NCBI GenBank assembly: GCA_027484445.1
Contig: JAIXSY010000057.1
Location: forward strand, 1-64,000
Source of the DNA: Verrucomicrobiaceae bacterium
Lineage (GTDB): Bacteria; Verrucomicrobiota; Verrucomicrobiia; Verrucomicrobiales; Verrucomicrobiaceae
Length of the DNA stretch: 64,000 nt
Direction of reading: 5' to 3'
Positions 33,146 to 42,244 of this stretch are shown one piece after another. A model generated the notes under the pieces. That model saw only the letters and a list, made by a program, of their open reading frames with translations, was not told the origin of the DNA and searched no databases. Numbering within the stretch: position 1 is the first letter of the stretch; each line of letters opens with the position of its first letter. Made by a program: the position numbers and the translations under genes.

Positions 33146-34495
33146 TTAGGACTTTTTGACTTCAGCCTTCAAAGCACTGTCCTGGAAGTGAATCCAAAGT
33201 TCGTGACCTTCCTGTAGCCCTGCTGCACGAGTGATGGCTTGCCCTGACGAATCGGTCACATAGGTGAAGCCACGCGAAAGAACGGAATGAGGACCAAGTC
33301 TCTGCAAAAGCGCTGCCTTCGCCTCGAGCTTAGCCTGCAAGGCATCAACACGGTGGCGCATGGCCTGCGAGAGAGACTGACAGAGCGCAGCCAACTCATG
33401 CTGACGTTCACGAATGAGATGGTGTGGCTGCCGGAGCCGGAGGCGCTGCTCCATCTGACTGAGCTGAAGACGCGTGTGATCCATCTGATCCGCCAAAGCC
33501 TGCTGAAGACGTGAGTCCATTTCATCCACACGCTGCTGCTCTAGCTCCAAACGGCGAACCATGGCGTGACGAAGGCCTCCCGCTTTCAGTAGCTCGACGA
33601 CTTTGCGATCGTGGGCCAACTTAGCCTCGACCAAGCGCCGCATCCGCTGCGCGGTGCCAGTCACCATGCGCCTTAGCTCTTCAGCATCTGGCGCCAAAAG
33701 TTCTGCCGCTGCACTGGGAGTGGGTGCTCTGAGATCAGCGACAAAGTCGGCAATCGTGAAATCAATCTCATGCCCAACTGCGGAGATCACAGGAATGGCC
33801 GAAGCACGGACGGCTCTCGCCAAAGACTCTTCATTGTAAGCCCAAAGGTCTTCAAGGCTGCCACCACCACGCCCAATGACGATGACATCGGGTCTTGGCA
33901 AACTCGTGGCAGCTGATTGATTCAAGACTCGGAGTGCTTCAATGGTCTCTTTTTCCACCCCAGCTCCTTGGACGCGAACCGGGTAAATGATGACGTGCAG
34001 CCAGGGGGCTCTGCGCCCCAAGATATTCAACATGTCTTGAACTGCAGCGCCGGTGGGAGATGTGACCAACGCAACCACACTAGGCATGACTGGAATCGGC
34101 TTTTTCAGCGATTCATCAAAGAGGCCCTCTTCATAAAGGCGACGTTTAAGCGCTTCAAATTTCGCCTGTAGGTCACCCATGCCTTGCAGACGAGCATCGC
34201 GCACAACGAGCTGATATTGACCGCGTGGTGCATACACACCTAGATCTCCAAGCACCTGAACTTGCACCCCATCTCTCAATTTTGCCGCCAACCGGCTGGC
34301 CGCCCCTCGAAACAACACGCAGGAAATTTGAGCCCCAGAATCCTTCAGCGTAAAGTACTGATGGCCACTGGATTGCAGTCGGTGATTGCTGATTTCACCT
34401 TCGACCCAAACACTGCCGATACGCCCTTCTAGCACTTCCTGTATCTCCTCAGTCAGCTCAGAGACCGTCAAAATGTCATCCGCAGATCGCGTCAT
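33146..34495 (-). CDS. xseA: exodeoxyribonuclease VII large subunit
   Basis: 449 residues, the usual XseA length. The N-terminal OB fold (LTVSELTEEIQEVLEGRIG, VWVEGEISNHR) binds single-stranded DNA. The catalytic domain shows VALVTSPTGAAVQDMLN, DVIVIGRGGGSLEDLWAYN and IPVISAVGHEIDFTIADF, all diagnostic. The C-terminal third is the long coiled coil expected to bind several XseB subunits. xseB is not adjacent. Last gene of the minus-strand run from ftsH, after a 70-base gap from accA; its end nearly abuts the convergent PLD gene. Confidence 0.95.
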   Translation of the reverse strand: MTRSADDILTVSELTEEIQEVLEGRIGSVWVEGEISNHRLQSSGHQYFTLKDSGAQISCVLFRGAASRLAAKLRDGVQVQVLGDLGVYAPRGQYQLVVRDARLQGMGDLQAKFEALKRRLYEEGLFDESLKKPIPVMPSVVALVTSPTGAAVQDMLNILGRRAPWLHVIIYPVRVQGAGVEKETIEALRVLNQSAATSLPRPDVIVIGRGGGSLEDLWAYNEESLARAVRASAIPVISAVGHEIDFTIADFVADLRAPTPSAAAELLAPDAEELRRMVTGTAQRMRRLVEAKLAHDRKVVELLKAGGLRHAMVRRLELEQQRVDEMDSRLQQALADQMDHTRLQLSQMEQRLRLRQPHHLIRERQHELAALCQSLSQAMRHRVDALQAKLEAKAALLQRLGPHSVLSRGFTYVTDSSGQAITRAAGLQEGHELWIHFQDSALKAEVKKS

Positions 34496-34565
34496 GTCGA
34501 TGAGCCTGAGAGAAAAATGCAGTGAACCGAAGGAAGACCATGCTGTTCAGATCTTCCGCAGGCTC

Positions 34566-35525
34566 TTAGTTTTCGGTAAACTTGCCGAGTGCACGGAATT
34601 TGTTATAACGGTGCTCCAACAAAGCGTCCGCAGGTAACTTTTCCAGCTCGCTAATGGCGTTCAAAACGGCTGTCTTCAAAGACTCGGCAGCAGACCCATG
34701 GTCGTTGTGGGCTCCCCCCAAAGGCTCGGGCACGACTCCATCAATAATGCCAAGCTTCGACAGATCCTGTGCGCTTAATTTGAGAGCGGAAGCCGCCTCG
34801 GGTGCATGTTCACGGTGCTTCCACAGAATGGCCGCACAACCCTCAGGACTGATGACACTGTAGTAGGCATTTTCCATCATCAGCACCTTATCGGCAATGC
34901 CGATGCCGAGAGCCCCGCCGGAGCCACCTTCGCCAATGACAACTGCGACTACAGGCGCGCGCAGCATCATCATCTCACGGAGGTTGAAAGCGATAGCTTC
35001 TGCGATGTTGCGCTCCTCAGCTCCGATTCCGGGAAAGGCTCCCGGAGTGTCGATCAAAGTGACAATGGGGAGGCCAAACTTCTCTGCCATGCGCATGACG
35101 CGAAGGGCTTTGCGATAACCTTCGGGATGGGCACTGCCGAAATTACGGAGCAGGTTCTCCTTGGTGTCGCGGCCTTTTTGATGGCCGATGACCACTACCC
35201 GCTTGCCTCCCCAGGTGGCAAAACCAGCAGGCATCGCGTGATCATCACCGATGTGACGGTCTCCATGAATCTCGATGAACTCCTCACAGCAATGCTTGAT
35301 GTAATCGAGCATGAAAGGGCGGTTGATGTGGCGTGAGATTTGCACACGCTGCCAAGGATTCAGATTGGTGTGAATGTCTCGCTGTAAAGTTTCGAGCTTC
35401 TTTTCCAACTCACTGATCTGTGAAGCCATCTTGTCAGAGGGCTTGGAAGCTTGCTTTCTGCGGAGGTCTTCAATCTCTTCGCGCAGTTTGATCAGAGGTT
35501 TTTCGAATTCGAGAACTTGCTTCAT
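34566..35525 (-). CDS. accA: acetyl-CoA carboxylase carboxyltransferase subunit alpha
   Basis: 319 residues, matching E. coli AccA (319). Transfers the carboxyl group from biotin to acetyl-CoA together with AccD in the first step of fatty acid synthesis. Diagnostic segments are NPWQRVQISRHINRPFMLDY, FGSAHPEGYRKALRVMRMAE, PIVTLIDTPGAFPGIGAEERN, VIGEGGSGGALGIGIAD and SVISPEGCAAILWK. The Gly-rich oxyanion-hole loops are intact. accD is not in the window. It follows the LysM-protein gene after 28 bases, suggesting co-transcription. Confidence 0.96.
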   Translation of the reverse strand: MKQVLEFEKPLIKLREEIEDLRRKQASKPSDKMASQISELEKKLETLQRDIHTNLNPWQRVQISRHINRPFMLDYIKHCCEEFIEIHGDRHIGDDHAMPAGFATWGGKRVVVIGHQKGRDTKENLLRNFGSAHPEGYRKALRVMRMAEKFGLPIVTLIDTPGAFPGIGAEERNIAEAIAFNLREMMMLRAPVVAVVIGEGGSGGALGIGIADKVLMMENAYYSVISPEGCAAILWKHREHAPEAASALKLSAQDLSKLGIIDGVVPEPLGGAHNDHGSAAESLKTAVLNAISELEKLPADALLEHRYNKFRALGKFTEN

Positions 35526-35553
35526 GGAAATAGGGTCCGGGATTTAAGGTCGG

Positions 35554-36489
35554 CTAACGGATGATGTGCAGTTTTGAGCCATTGCGAACAAGAGCAAACA
35601 TTTCCTCAAGGTCAGAACGCTTCAGGAAAACGCCCGTTTCTGGCTCCGGCTGAGGTAGGGGCGCTGCCAATGAAGCATCATTCACCTGAACTGAAGGAAG
35701 AGCTGCAGGCGGACGCAGAGCAGGGGTGGTCCTCAGAGAAAGAACTGGATTCACCTGGCCAACCTTGGCCGCTGGAAGCCATTTATCGGCCTCGACATAC
35801 CGAGGATCAGTGGACAAAACCGACTTGCCATCGACCAAAGCCGCTTTGCCTCGCACCTCAACCTCAAGGGGTGGCTTGATTCCTGGCGGCAGACGGAGTC
35901 CATCCGCCTGATACTCTTTGAAAAAGTAGCGCTTGCCTCCCAGGTTGCGATACAAAGTCACTGCTTGGGAGGAAACATCGACATCAATCGAGAAATCTAA
36001 AGCCACAATCGAAAGGTGATCACCCGGCTGCAAAACAGTGCCCATCAGACCATTCAAGCGGATGAGCATGTCCATGGTCGTGCCCTGACGGCTTGCGATC
36101 AAAGCCAAGGAATCGCCCGGCTGGACGATGTAATCTTTCCGCCCCGAGCGAGGATCGGGAGAAAACAATTCATCGAGATTGATTTCTCCAATGATGCGCT
36201 TTGCTTCTGCACAGGTCGATGAGTCTGGAAACTGCTGAACCAGTTTGTACAGGGCTTCCCTGCCCTCTTGGATTTGAGTTTTTCGAATCAGCTCAATCGC
36301 CGCTTCAAAACGCTTCACCCCAGGATCAATCCTCGGTAGGTTACCCTTCTTCAGCACTGCCATCTCCTGCTGAATGAGTTTTTCCGGCTTCAGGACCTTG
36401 TCGTAGATGTAAAATGCGGCCGCCATGCTGCCCAGTGTGATGCCGAGCACGATCAAGAAGAGCAAAAGTTTGAGCTGCGTTTTCGCCAT
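35554..36489 (-). CDS. membrane-anchored LysM domain protein
   Basis: 311 residues from the ATG at 36489, which avoids overlap with the upstream gene. One N-terminal helix (QLKLLLFLIVLGITLGSMAAAFYI without cleavage site) anchors it, followed by a helical region with a TPR-like stretch. The LysM domain is at about 119-162 (DYIVQPGDSLALIASRQGT, then LNGLMGTVLQPGDHL). After it comes a short segment that recalls the start of an L,D-transpeptidase (DFSIDVDVSSQAVTLYRN), but no catalytic SHGC-type motif follows. The tail is Pro-rich. It probably binds peptidoglycan in the periplasm. Confidence 0.75.
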   Translation of the reverse strand: MAKTQLKLLLFLIVLGITLGSMAAAFYIYDKVLKPEKLIQQEMAVLKKGNLPRIDPGVKRFEAAIELIRKTQIQEGREALYKLVQQFPDSSTCAEAKRIIGEINLDELFSPDPRSGRKDYIVQPGDSLALIASRQGTTMDMLIRLNGLMGTVLQPGDHLSIVALDFSIDVDVSSQAVTLYRNLGGKRYFFKEYQADGLRLPPGIKPPLEVEVRGKAALVDGKSVLSTDPRYVEADKWLPAAKVGQVNPVLSLRTTPALRPPAALPSVQVNDASLAAPLPQPEPETGVFLKRSDLEEMFALVRNGSKLHIIR

Positions 36490-36508
36490 TCCTAGTGATG
36501 TGCAGGCT

Positions 36509-37042
36509 TCATTCCAACAAGCCTCGCCGCTTAAAATCGAAGAGATTGATTTTCTGAGATTTTTCAATCATCTCGACTGTGAATTTCAAAAGGCTGATCT
36601 CCCAAGTATCGTCCACACCTGCGATGACAGCGCGCATGGGATTGCCTGAGCGACGGATGTCCTCGATCAATTTGTCGCAGACTTCCTCCATGGAGTCATG
36701 CACGACTTCTTCCTGCATTTCTGACATCTGAAATCGAAAGCCATACTTCAGAATGGCCAACTTGTGCAGGTTATCCTTCAAGAATTCACCGAAAGCCTGT
36801 CCTTGAGGGCCAAAACCTTCAAAGTCAAAATTGGCCATAGCTTCGGGATCTGGACGCAGAATCAATGGCTTTTCGGCAGTAATATGACCCGTGCGAATGC
36901 GGGTCGCATTCACATGATCCATGAGTTCACTGACCAGTTGAAACTCAAATCTCGTGCTGCCGAATGTGTCAATCCGACGATCTGGCTCATGAAGAACACG
37001 GGTGTTCTCTACAGCATATTCGATGTCAAAAGGGGATGGCAT
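36509..37042 (-). CDS. conserved-looking protein of unknown function, ftsH operon
   Basis: 177 residues from the ATG at 37042 (MPSPFDIEYAVENTRVLHEP). I recognise no family. It has no signal peptide or membrane segment, is mixed alpha/beta by eye, and has an acidic helical stretch (MSEMQEEVVHDSMEEVCDKLI) followed by AVIAGVDDTWEISLLKFT and a basic C-terminus (FDFKRRGLLE). It sits 18 bases after ftsH and 19 bases before the LysM gene in a tight run of five minus-strand genes, so it is very probably expressed with them. A role with FtsH or in envelope maintenance is possible but unsupported. Confidence 0.7.
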   Translation of the reverse strand: MPSPFDIEYAVENTRVLHEPDRRIDTFGSTRFEFQLVSELMDHVNATRIRTGHITAEKPLILRPDPEAMANFDFEGFGPQGQAFGEFLKDNLHKLAILKYGFRFQMSEMQEEVVHDSMEEVCDKLIEDIRRSGNPMRAVIAGVDDTWEISLLKFTVEMIEKSQKINLFDFKRRGLLE

Positions 37043-37060
37043 GCTGCGTCGGGTCAAAGA

Positions 37061-39184
37061 TCAGGTCGGAACTCCAATCAAACCACCTGGCAATCCGCCA
37101 AGATCTTCATCCTCTTGAGAGGTGGACCGATTTTCCGCTGCCTTCGGAATCGGGGGCGGTTGGGGGGGCGGTGGCTTCGAGGTTGGAGGATTCATGATCC
37201 TGCCATGCTCCATGATTTCTTTGATGTGGACGCCATCCAAGGTCTCATACTCCAGAAGAGCCGCTGCAATCGCGTCCAGCTTGTCTTTCTGAGCCAAAAG
37301 GATGTCCTTGGCTTTTTGATAAGCTTCATCAATGAGGCGTTTGACTTCCTCGTCGATCTTTTGAGCGGTCGCACCGCTGTAACCACGGCTTCTGCCCAGG
37401 TCTCGCGCCAAGAATACGGCTTGATCGCCATCGCTGTATTCGACCATGCCCATCTTCTCGCTCATGCCCCATGCACAAACCATGTTGCGCGCGATGTTTG
37501 TGGCTTGGCGGATGTCCCCCATGGCTCCATTGGTGACATCTCCAAACTGAATCTCTTCTGCAACACGTCCACCCATCGCCACGACGAGATCATCGAGAAG
37601 CTCGCTTTTCCGGTGGGTAAACTTGTCCTCTTCCGGCAACCACATCGTGGAGCCAAGGCTAGGTCCGCGAGGAATGATCGTTACCTTGTGAAGAGGTGAG
37701 GTGTGTTCCAGCACTTCGATGAGAATGGCATGACCTGCCTCATGGTAGGCTGTGTTTTCCTTTTCTTTGTCACTGAGAGCCAAGCTGCGACGTTCGCGCC
37801 CCCAACGCACCTTGTCTCGCGCCTCCTCGAGCTCAGCGCTGGTGATGGCCTTGAGATTCCGACGTGCCGCCAAGAGAGCAGCTTCGTTGATCAAGTTGGC
37901 CAATTCAGCCCCCGAAAATCCAGGCGTGCCTCTGGCGATCTTGGAAAGATCAGCGCTCTCACTGAGCTTCACCTTTTTGGAATGCACGCGCAGGATTTCT
38001 TCGCGGCCTTTGACGTCAGGCAGAGACACCGTGACTTGGCGGTCAAAACGGCCTGGGCGCAGCAGAGCTGGGTCGAGGACATCCGGGCGGTTTGTGGCTG
38101 CGATGATGATGATGCCTTCTTGAGTATCAAAACCATCCATTTCCACCAGGAGCGCATTCAAGGTCTGTTCACGCTCATCATGACCACCGCCCAATCCGTG
38201 ACCGCGATGACGACCGACGGCATCAATTTCATCAATGAAAATCAAGCAAGGAGCATTCTTTTTCCCTTGCTCAAACATGTCGCGCACGCGGCTAGCACCG
38301 ACCCCGACAAACATTTCGACAAAATCAGAGCCGCTGATGCTGAAGAATGGCACATCAGCCTCACCTGCAATCGCGCGAGCAAGGAGCGTTTTACCTGTTC
38401 CCGGAGGACCATTCATCAAGACTCCTTTGGGAATCTTGCCGCCAAGCCTTTGGAACTTCTTGGGATCTTTGAGAAACTCCACCAACTCTTGCACTTCATC
38501 TTTCGCCTCCTCGACGCCAGCGACATCTTTGAAGGTCACTTTGTTGCGGTCTTGAGAGAGCATCTTCGCTCGGCTTTTGCCAAAATTCAGAGCTCCGCGA
38601 CCTGCAGTCTTGATTTGCTGACGAACCAAGAAGTAGATCAACATCAGCACCATGAGGATTGGCAGCATTGAGATCAAAAGTGCTCCCCACTGATCATTCC
38701 GATACTGGGGAATGAGCACCAATCCATGCTTCTTCAACAGATCGTGCAACTCTTCCTTTTGGTACTGAATCGAAACCGGCACGGTAAACTTGACTGAATT
38801 CTTTCTTGGCAAGTTGGCAGGAGCTTCAGCGACGGTGCTGGTATCTTCAGACTTTGGAGGCATTGCGGAAGGGGCGACTTCTTCTCCAGCCTTTGGTGTG
38901 CCGGTCTTCGATCTCAGGACATAACCTTCGATGAATTCTGCGGAAGTCGTATCTTGCTGAACCAGTTTGAGATCTTGATCAGGATCAATGCGGTTGTCGG
39001 TGACATACTGCACAAATTCACGGTAAGTGATCTCTTGTGCCCTCGTGGCCTCTTTGCCGACCATCAAACCGGAGCCCACCAGCAGCACTACCACAGCCAG
39101 GAGCAGAAAACCCTTCCAGTTAAACTGGGGCTCTTGATTGCGGCGCTGGGGGCCGTCGTTACGCGGAGGTGTATCGTCTGACAT
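37061..39184 (-). CDS. ftsH: ATP-dependent zinc metalloprotease FtsH
   Basis: 707 residues, slightly longer than E. coli FtsH (644). Two membrane helices (about 24-42 and 168-187) flank a periplasmic region that carries an extra Ser/Pro/Ala-rich insert (about 92-127). The AAA+ domain has Walker A GPPGTGKT at 259-266, Walker B LIFIDEID near 314-321 and the second region of homology ATNRPDVLDPALLRPGRFDR. The zinc site HEAGH is at 481-485. The C-terminus is Pro-rich (PPPPQPPPIP). It degrades membrane and regulatory proteins. First gene of a five-gene minus-strand run. Confidence 0.97.
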   Translation of the reverse strand: MSDDTPPRNDGPQRRNQEPQFNWKGFLLLAVVVLLVGSGLMVGKEATRAQEITYREFVQYVTDNRIDPDQDLKLVQQDTTSAEFIEGYVLRSKTGTPKAGEEVAPSAMPPKSEDTSTVAEAPANLPRKNSVKFTVPVSIQYQKEELHDLLKKHGLVLIPQYRNDQWGALLISMLPILMVLMLIYFLVRQQIKTAGRGALNFGKSRAKMLSQDRNKVTFKDVAGVEEAKDEVQELVEFLKDPKKFQRLGGKIPKGVLMNGPPGTGKTLLARAIAGEADVPFFSISGSDFVEMFVGVGASRVRDMFEQGKKNAPCLIFIDEIDAVGRHRGHGLGGGHDEREQTLNALLVEMDGFDTQEGIIIIAATNRPDVLDPALLRPGRFDRQVTVSLPDVKGREEILRVHSKKVKLSESADLSKIARGTPGFSGAELANLINEAALLAARRNLKAITSAELEEARDKVRWGRERRSLALSDKEKENTAYHEAGHAILIEVLEHTSPLHKVTIIPRGPSLGSTMWLPEEDKFTHRKSELLDDLVVAMGGRVAEEIQFGDVTNGAMGDIRQATNIARNMVCAWGMSEKMGMVEYSDGDQAVFLARDLGRSRGYSGATAQKIDEEVKRLIDEAYQKAKDILLAQKDKLDAIAAALLEYETLDGVHIKEIMEHGRIMNPPTSKPPPPQPPPIPKAAENRSTSQEDEDLGGLPGGLIGVPT

Positions 39185-39283
39185 GTAGGTGAAATGGTGA
39201 CAAAAAAGATTACGACAACCGCTTCTATAGGCGGCATTTTCTTTTTGGAAAAGCGGTTTCCTCGGCGGGTGGACTAGCGGAGT

Positions 39284-40075
39284 TCAGGTCGAGGATTGGT
39301 AAAGAAATGTGGTTAAAGGACTCGTCGCGACCGCTTCCTCAGAGCTATCGGCCAGCCCCATTTCGTAGGCGGCTCGCCCTGCTTCGACCGCTGCTTTGAA
39401 GGCAACGGCCATTCGTGAAGGTTCACTGGCGATGGCAATTGCCGTATTCACCAACACTGCGTCTGCTCCCATCTCCAAGGCTTCTGCCGCATGGCTCGGA
39501 GCTCCGATGCCTGCATCAATGACGACAGGGACCGTCGCCTGGGTGATGATGATTTCGATCTGCTTGCGGGTCGTGATTCCCTGGTGAGAACCAATCGGAG
39601 AGCCCAACGGCATGACCGTCGCAGTTCCAACATCTTGTAGGCGACGAGCGAGCACAGGGTCGGCATTGATGTAAGGCAAGACGGTAAATCCTTCCTTCAC
39701 CAAGACTTCTGCCGCCTTCAGCGTTTCGATGGGGTCAGGGAGCAAGTAGCGAGGATCAGGATGAATTTCCAATTTCACCCAATTCGGCAGACCTGCCGCC
39801 ACGGCGAGCCGAGCCAATCGCACCGCCTCGTCCGCATTCATGGCACCGCTCGTGTTCGGCAGCAGAAGCACCTGGGGTGGCACGAAATCCAGGATGTTGG
39901 CGAACGGATCTCCTTTTCCAGAAAGATCAGCCCGGCGGAGAGCCACGGTGACGATTTCCGAACCTGAGGCCATGATCGCATCGCGCATCAGTTCACCGGA
40001 AGCAAATTTACCCGTCCCGAGCATCAAGCGGGATTGAAATGTGCGGCCGGCAATGGTGAGAGGCTGATTGAGCAT
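39284..40075 (-). CDS. thiG: thiazole synthase
   Basis: 263 residues, the normal ThiG length. Forms the thiazole phosphate of thiamine from deoxyxylulose phosphate, dehydroglycine and ThiS thiocarboxylate. The Schiff-base Lys101 lies in NWVKLEIHPDPRYLLPD. Other hallmarks are LMLGTGKFAS, PNTSGAMNADEAVR, MPLGSPIGSHQGI, VPVVIDAGIGAPSHA and MGADAVLVNTAIA. No thiS, thiF or thiH is adjacent, and no TPP riboswitch consensus is visible upstream. It begins seven bases after hemQ. Confidence 0.96.
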   Translation of the reverse strand: MLNQPLTIAGRTFQSRLMLGTGKFASGELMRDAIMASGSEIVTVALRRADLSGKGDPFANILDFVPPQVLLLPNTSGAMNADEAVRLARLAVAAGLPNWVKLEIHPDPRYLLPDPIETLKAAEVLVKEGFTVLPYINADPVLARRLQDVGTATVMPLGSPIGSHQGITTRKQIEIIITQATVPVVIDAGIGAPSHAAEALEMGADAVLVNTAIAIASEPSRMAVAFKAAVEAGRAAYEMGLADSSEEAVATSPLTTFLYQSST

Positions 40076-40082
40076 GTGGCGA

Positions 40083-40895
40083 TTAATTCAGCTGAACACG
40101 CTCCAAGAGCTCGTCGAGGGAAAGTTGAATACCGATGAAGAAATCACCGAACTCCCCGAACTGCGTCGTGACCTCGTCCCAGCGCATCTCATAGACGATG
40201 CTTTTGATCTGAAAAAGGTCATGGGCGAAAAGGGTCACCCCCCATTCGTGACTGTCCAACCCCGTCGAGCCCGTCACGAGCTGACGCACCTTGCCGGAAT
40301 ACTTGCGACCTGTCCTAGCGTGACCACTCATCAGTTCGCGCCGCTTGGTGAAGTCCAGCGCATACCAGTTCGCACCGACATTTCGGCGCTTGCTCATGGG
40401 GTAAAAACACATTACCTGCCAGTCCGGCATGTTGGGGTAGAGGCGGTCACTGTAATACTTGTCCATGTGCGCCTTCCACTCAGCCAAACGCTTGCTGTGA
40501 GCCTCACTGCCGACTTCCAGCCCCTCGGTACGATGGATGCGCTCGGAGGCCTCCTCTTCCTTCTCGCTGTATTCGGTCCACTCCGTCATGGAGAGGTAGC
40601 TGTAGGTGGAATTGAGGACATCAGGCCCCAGCGCCAAGCCTAGCATCTTTTCAAAGCGATTCGCATCCTGCAGATCAGGCGTCAGCAGCATAAAGCCAAC
40701 ATCAGTTTTAGGACTGACCATGCTGAAGCTCAGGAGTTGCGTCTTCGGATGGCTACGGATGCTCTGGACGGTGTCATTCAAGCGGCTGATGCGCTCCTTT
40801 TTTTCTTCAGGAGTCAAAGCGGCCCAGAAGCCGTGGTCAATGTTGTAGAACAAATGCTGAACGATCCAGCCTTCTTGGGGGATGAGAGGAGACAT
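40083..40895 (-). CDS. hemQ: coproheme decarboxylase, HemQ/chlorite dismutase family
   Basis: 270 residues from the ATG at 40895; a TTG at 40916 would add seven. The C-terminal half follows HemQ: CFYPMSKRR with Tyr165, the residue that forms the radical in Staphylococcus (Tyr145), and ELMSGHARTGRKY with His192, the axial ligand (His172 there); the spacing of 27 is identical. GSTGLDSHEWGVTLFA and YEMRWDEVTTQFGEFGDFFIG also match. It lacks the distal Arg of true chlorite dismutases, as expected for HemQ. This implies the coproporphyrin-dependent haem route. Divergent from gapA. Confidence 0.92.
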   Translation of the reverse strand: MSPLIPQEGWIVQHLFYNIDHGFWAALTPEEKKERISRLNDTVQSIRSHPKTQLLSFSMVSPKTDVGFMLLTPDLQDANRFEKMLGLALGPDVLNSTYSYLSMTEWTEYSEKEEEASERIHRTEGLEVGSEAHSKRLAEWKAHMDKYYSDRLYPNMPDWQVMCFYPMSKRRNVGANWYALDFTKRRELMSGHARTGRKYSGKVRQLVTGSTGLDSHEWGVTLFAHDLFQIKSIVYEMRWDEVTTQFGEFGDFFIGIQLSLDELLERVQLN

Positions 40896-41113
40896 GGGGG
40901 GCGGTTGGGTTGGCAAAAAGCAGACCGATGCCGGTGGTCAAGTTCTATCAACCACGGCAAGGCACAGCAAACAACCGCCAACTGAAGCAAAGTGCAACGG
41001 CTGGATGAATTGGCCCTGAAAGCTGGGTTGACACCCCCTCCCCGTCGATTATGCATCGAAACCCGGCGCAGTCTCTGCTCCGGCCTGATTCTAACTCCCA
41101 CCCCCACACATCA

Positions 41114-42163
41114 ATGGTCAAAATCGGCATCAATGGTTTCGGGCGCATCGGTCGCCTCGTGTTTCGTGCAATCTGTGATCAAGGACTCCTTGGCAAAGAA
41201 ATCCAGGTCGTCGCCGTCAATGACCTCGTCCCTGCTGACAACCTTGCTTACTTGGTGAAATATGACTCCACCCAGGGCAAGGCCAAGGAAGAAGTCTATT
41301 CCAAAAAGAGCAGCCCTGAGGTGGCTGAAGACGACATCCTCGTGGTGGACGGCAACAAAATCAAATGCCTCGCCGTCAAAGAGGGTCCTGCTGCCCTTCC
41401 CTGGAAGGAACTCGGCGTCGATATCGTCATCGAGTCCACCGGCCTTTTTACCGAGCGCAAGAAGGCCCAGGGCCACATCGACGCAGGTGCGAAGAAGGTC
41501 ATCATCTCTGCTCCAGGCAAGGAAGAAGACATCACCGTGGTCATGGGCGTGAACCATGAGAAGTATGATCCCGCCAACCACCATGTGATTTCGAATGCTT
41601 CCTGCACCACGAACTGCTTGGCACCTCTCGTTCACGTCCTTCTCAAAGAAGGTTTCGGCATCGAAGAAGGCCTGATGACCACCGTTCACTCCTACACCGC
41701 CACCCAGAAAACAGTGGACGGTCCTTCCAAGAAGGATTGGAAAGGCGGCCGCAGCGCAGCCATCAACATCATTCCTTCTACCACCGGTGCAGCCAAAGCA
41801 GTGGGCTTGGCTATCCCAGAAGTGAAAGGCAAGCTCACAGGCATGGCTTTCCGAGTACCAACACCGACCGTCTCTGCGGTTGACCTCACTGTGAAGACCG
41901 TGAAAGAAACCAGCTACGCTGAAATCAGCGCTGCGATGAAGAAGGCCAGCGAGACCTACCTGAAGGGTATCCTTTCCTGGACCAGCGACGAAGTCGTTTC
42001 CACGGACTTCATCCATGACTCCAGCAGCTCTATCTTCGATGCTGGCAGCGGCATCGAACTCAACAGCAAGTTCTTCAAGTTGGTGAGCTGGTATGACAAC
42101 GAGTGGGGCTACAGCAATCGCGTGGTTGACCTCGTCAAATACATCGTCTCCAAGGGCATCTAA
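41114..42163 (+). CDS. gapA: glyceraldehyde-3-phosphate dehydrogenase, type I
   Basis: 349 residues from the ATG at 41114 (MVKIGINGFGRIGR); longer open frames upstream add non-homologous residues. The NAD site is IGINGFGRIGR with VAVNDL after strand two, typical of NAD-dependent glycolytic enzymes. The active-site Cys164 is in NASCTTNC. TVHSYTATQK, RAAINIIPSTTGAAKA-like SAAINIIPSTTGAAKA and WYDNEWGYSNR are all present. It is cytosolic and monocistronic, ended by a strong terminator. Confidence 0.97.
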   Translation: MVKIGINGFGRIGRLVFRAICDQGLLGKEIQVVAVNDLVPADNLAYLVKYDSTQGKAKEEVYSKKSSPEVAEDDILVVDGNKIKCLAVKEGPAALPWKELGVDIVIESTGLFTERKKAQGHIDAGAKKVIISAPGKEEDITVVMGVNHEKYDPANHHVISNASCTTNCLAPLVHVLLKEGFGIEEGLMTTVHSYTATQKTVDGPSKKDWKGGRSAAINIIPSTTGAAKAVGLAIPEVKGKLTGMAFRVPTPTVSAVDLTVKTVKETSYAEISAAMKKASETYLKGILSWTSDEVVSTDFIHDSSSSIFDAGSGIELNSKFFKLVSWYDNEWGYSNRVVDLVKYIVSKGI

Positions 42164-42189
42164 TCGCCTCCAACGACCTTCGTTCAAGA

Positions 42190-42219
42190 AGCCGGTTCCC
42201 TTTCGGGAATCGGCTTTTT
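42190..42219 (+). terminator. Rho-independent terminator of gapA
   Basis: AGCCGGTTCCC (42190-42200) pairs with GGGAATCGGCT (42205-42215), 11 pairs with one G-T, loop TTTC, followed by a T-run to 42219. It starts 26 bases after the gapA stop. Confidence 0.9.
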
Positions 42220-42244
42220 CTTGGATTGATCACCTGCGCGGACC

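Noticed and set aside
40896..41113. possible TPP riboswitch upstream of hemQ-thiG
   Set aside because: No CUGAGA-type core or matching stems found in the hemQ/gapA divergent region.
41111..42187. 358-codon minus-strand frame opposite gapA
   Set aside because: Covers gapA exactly in antisense; long GAPDH antisense frames are a known codon-bias artefact.
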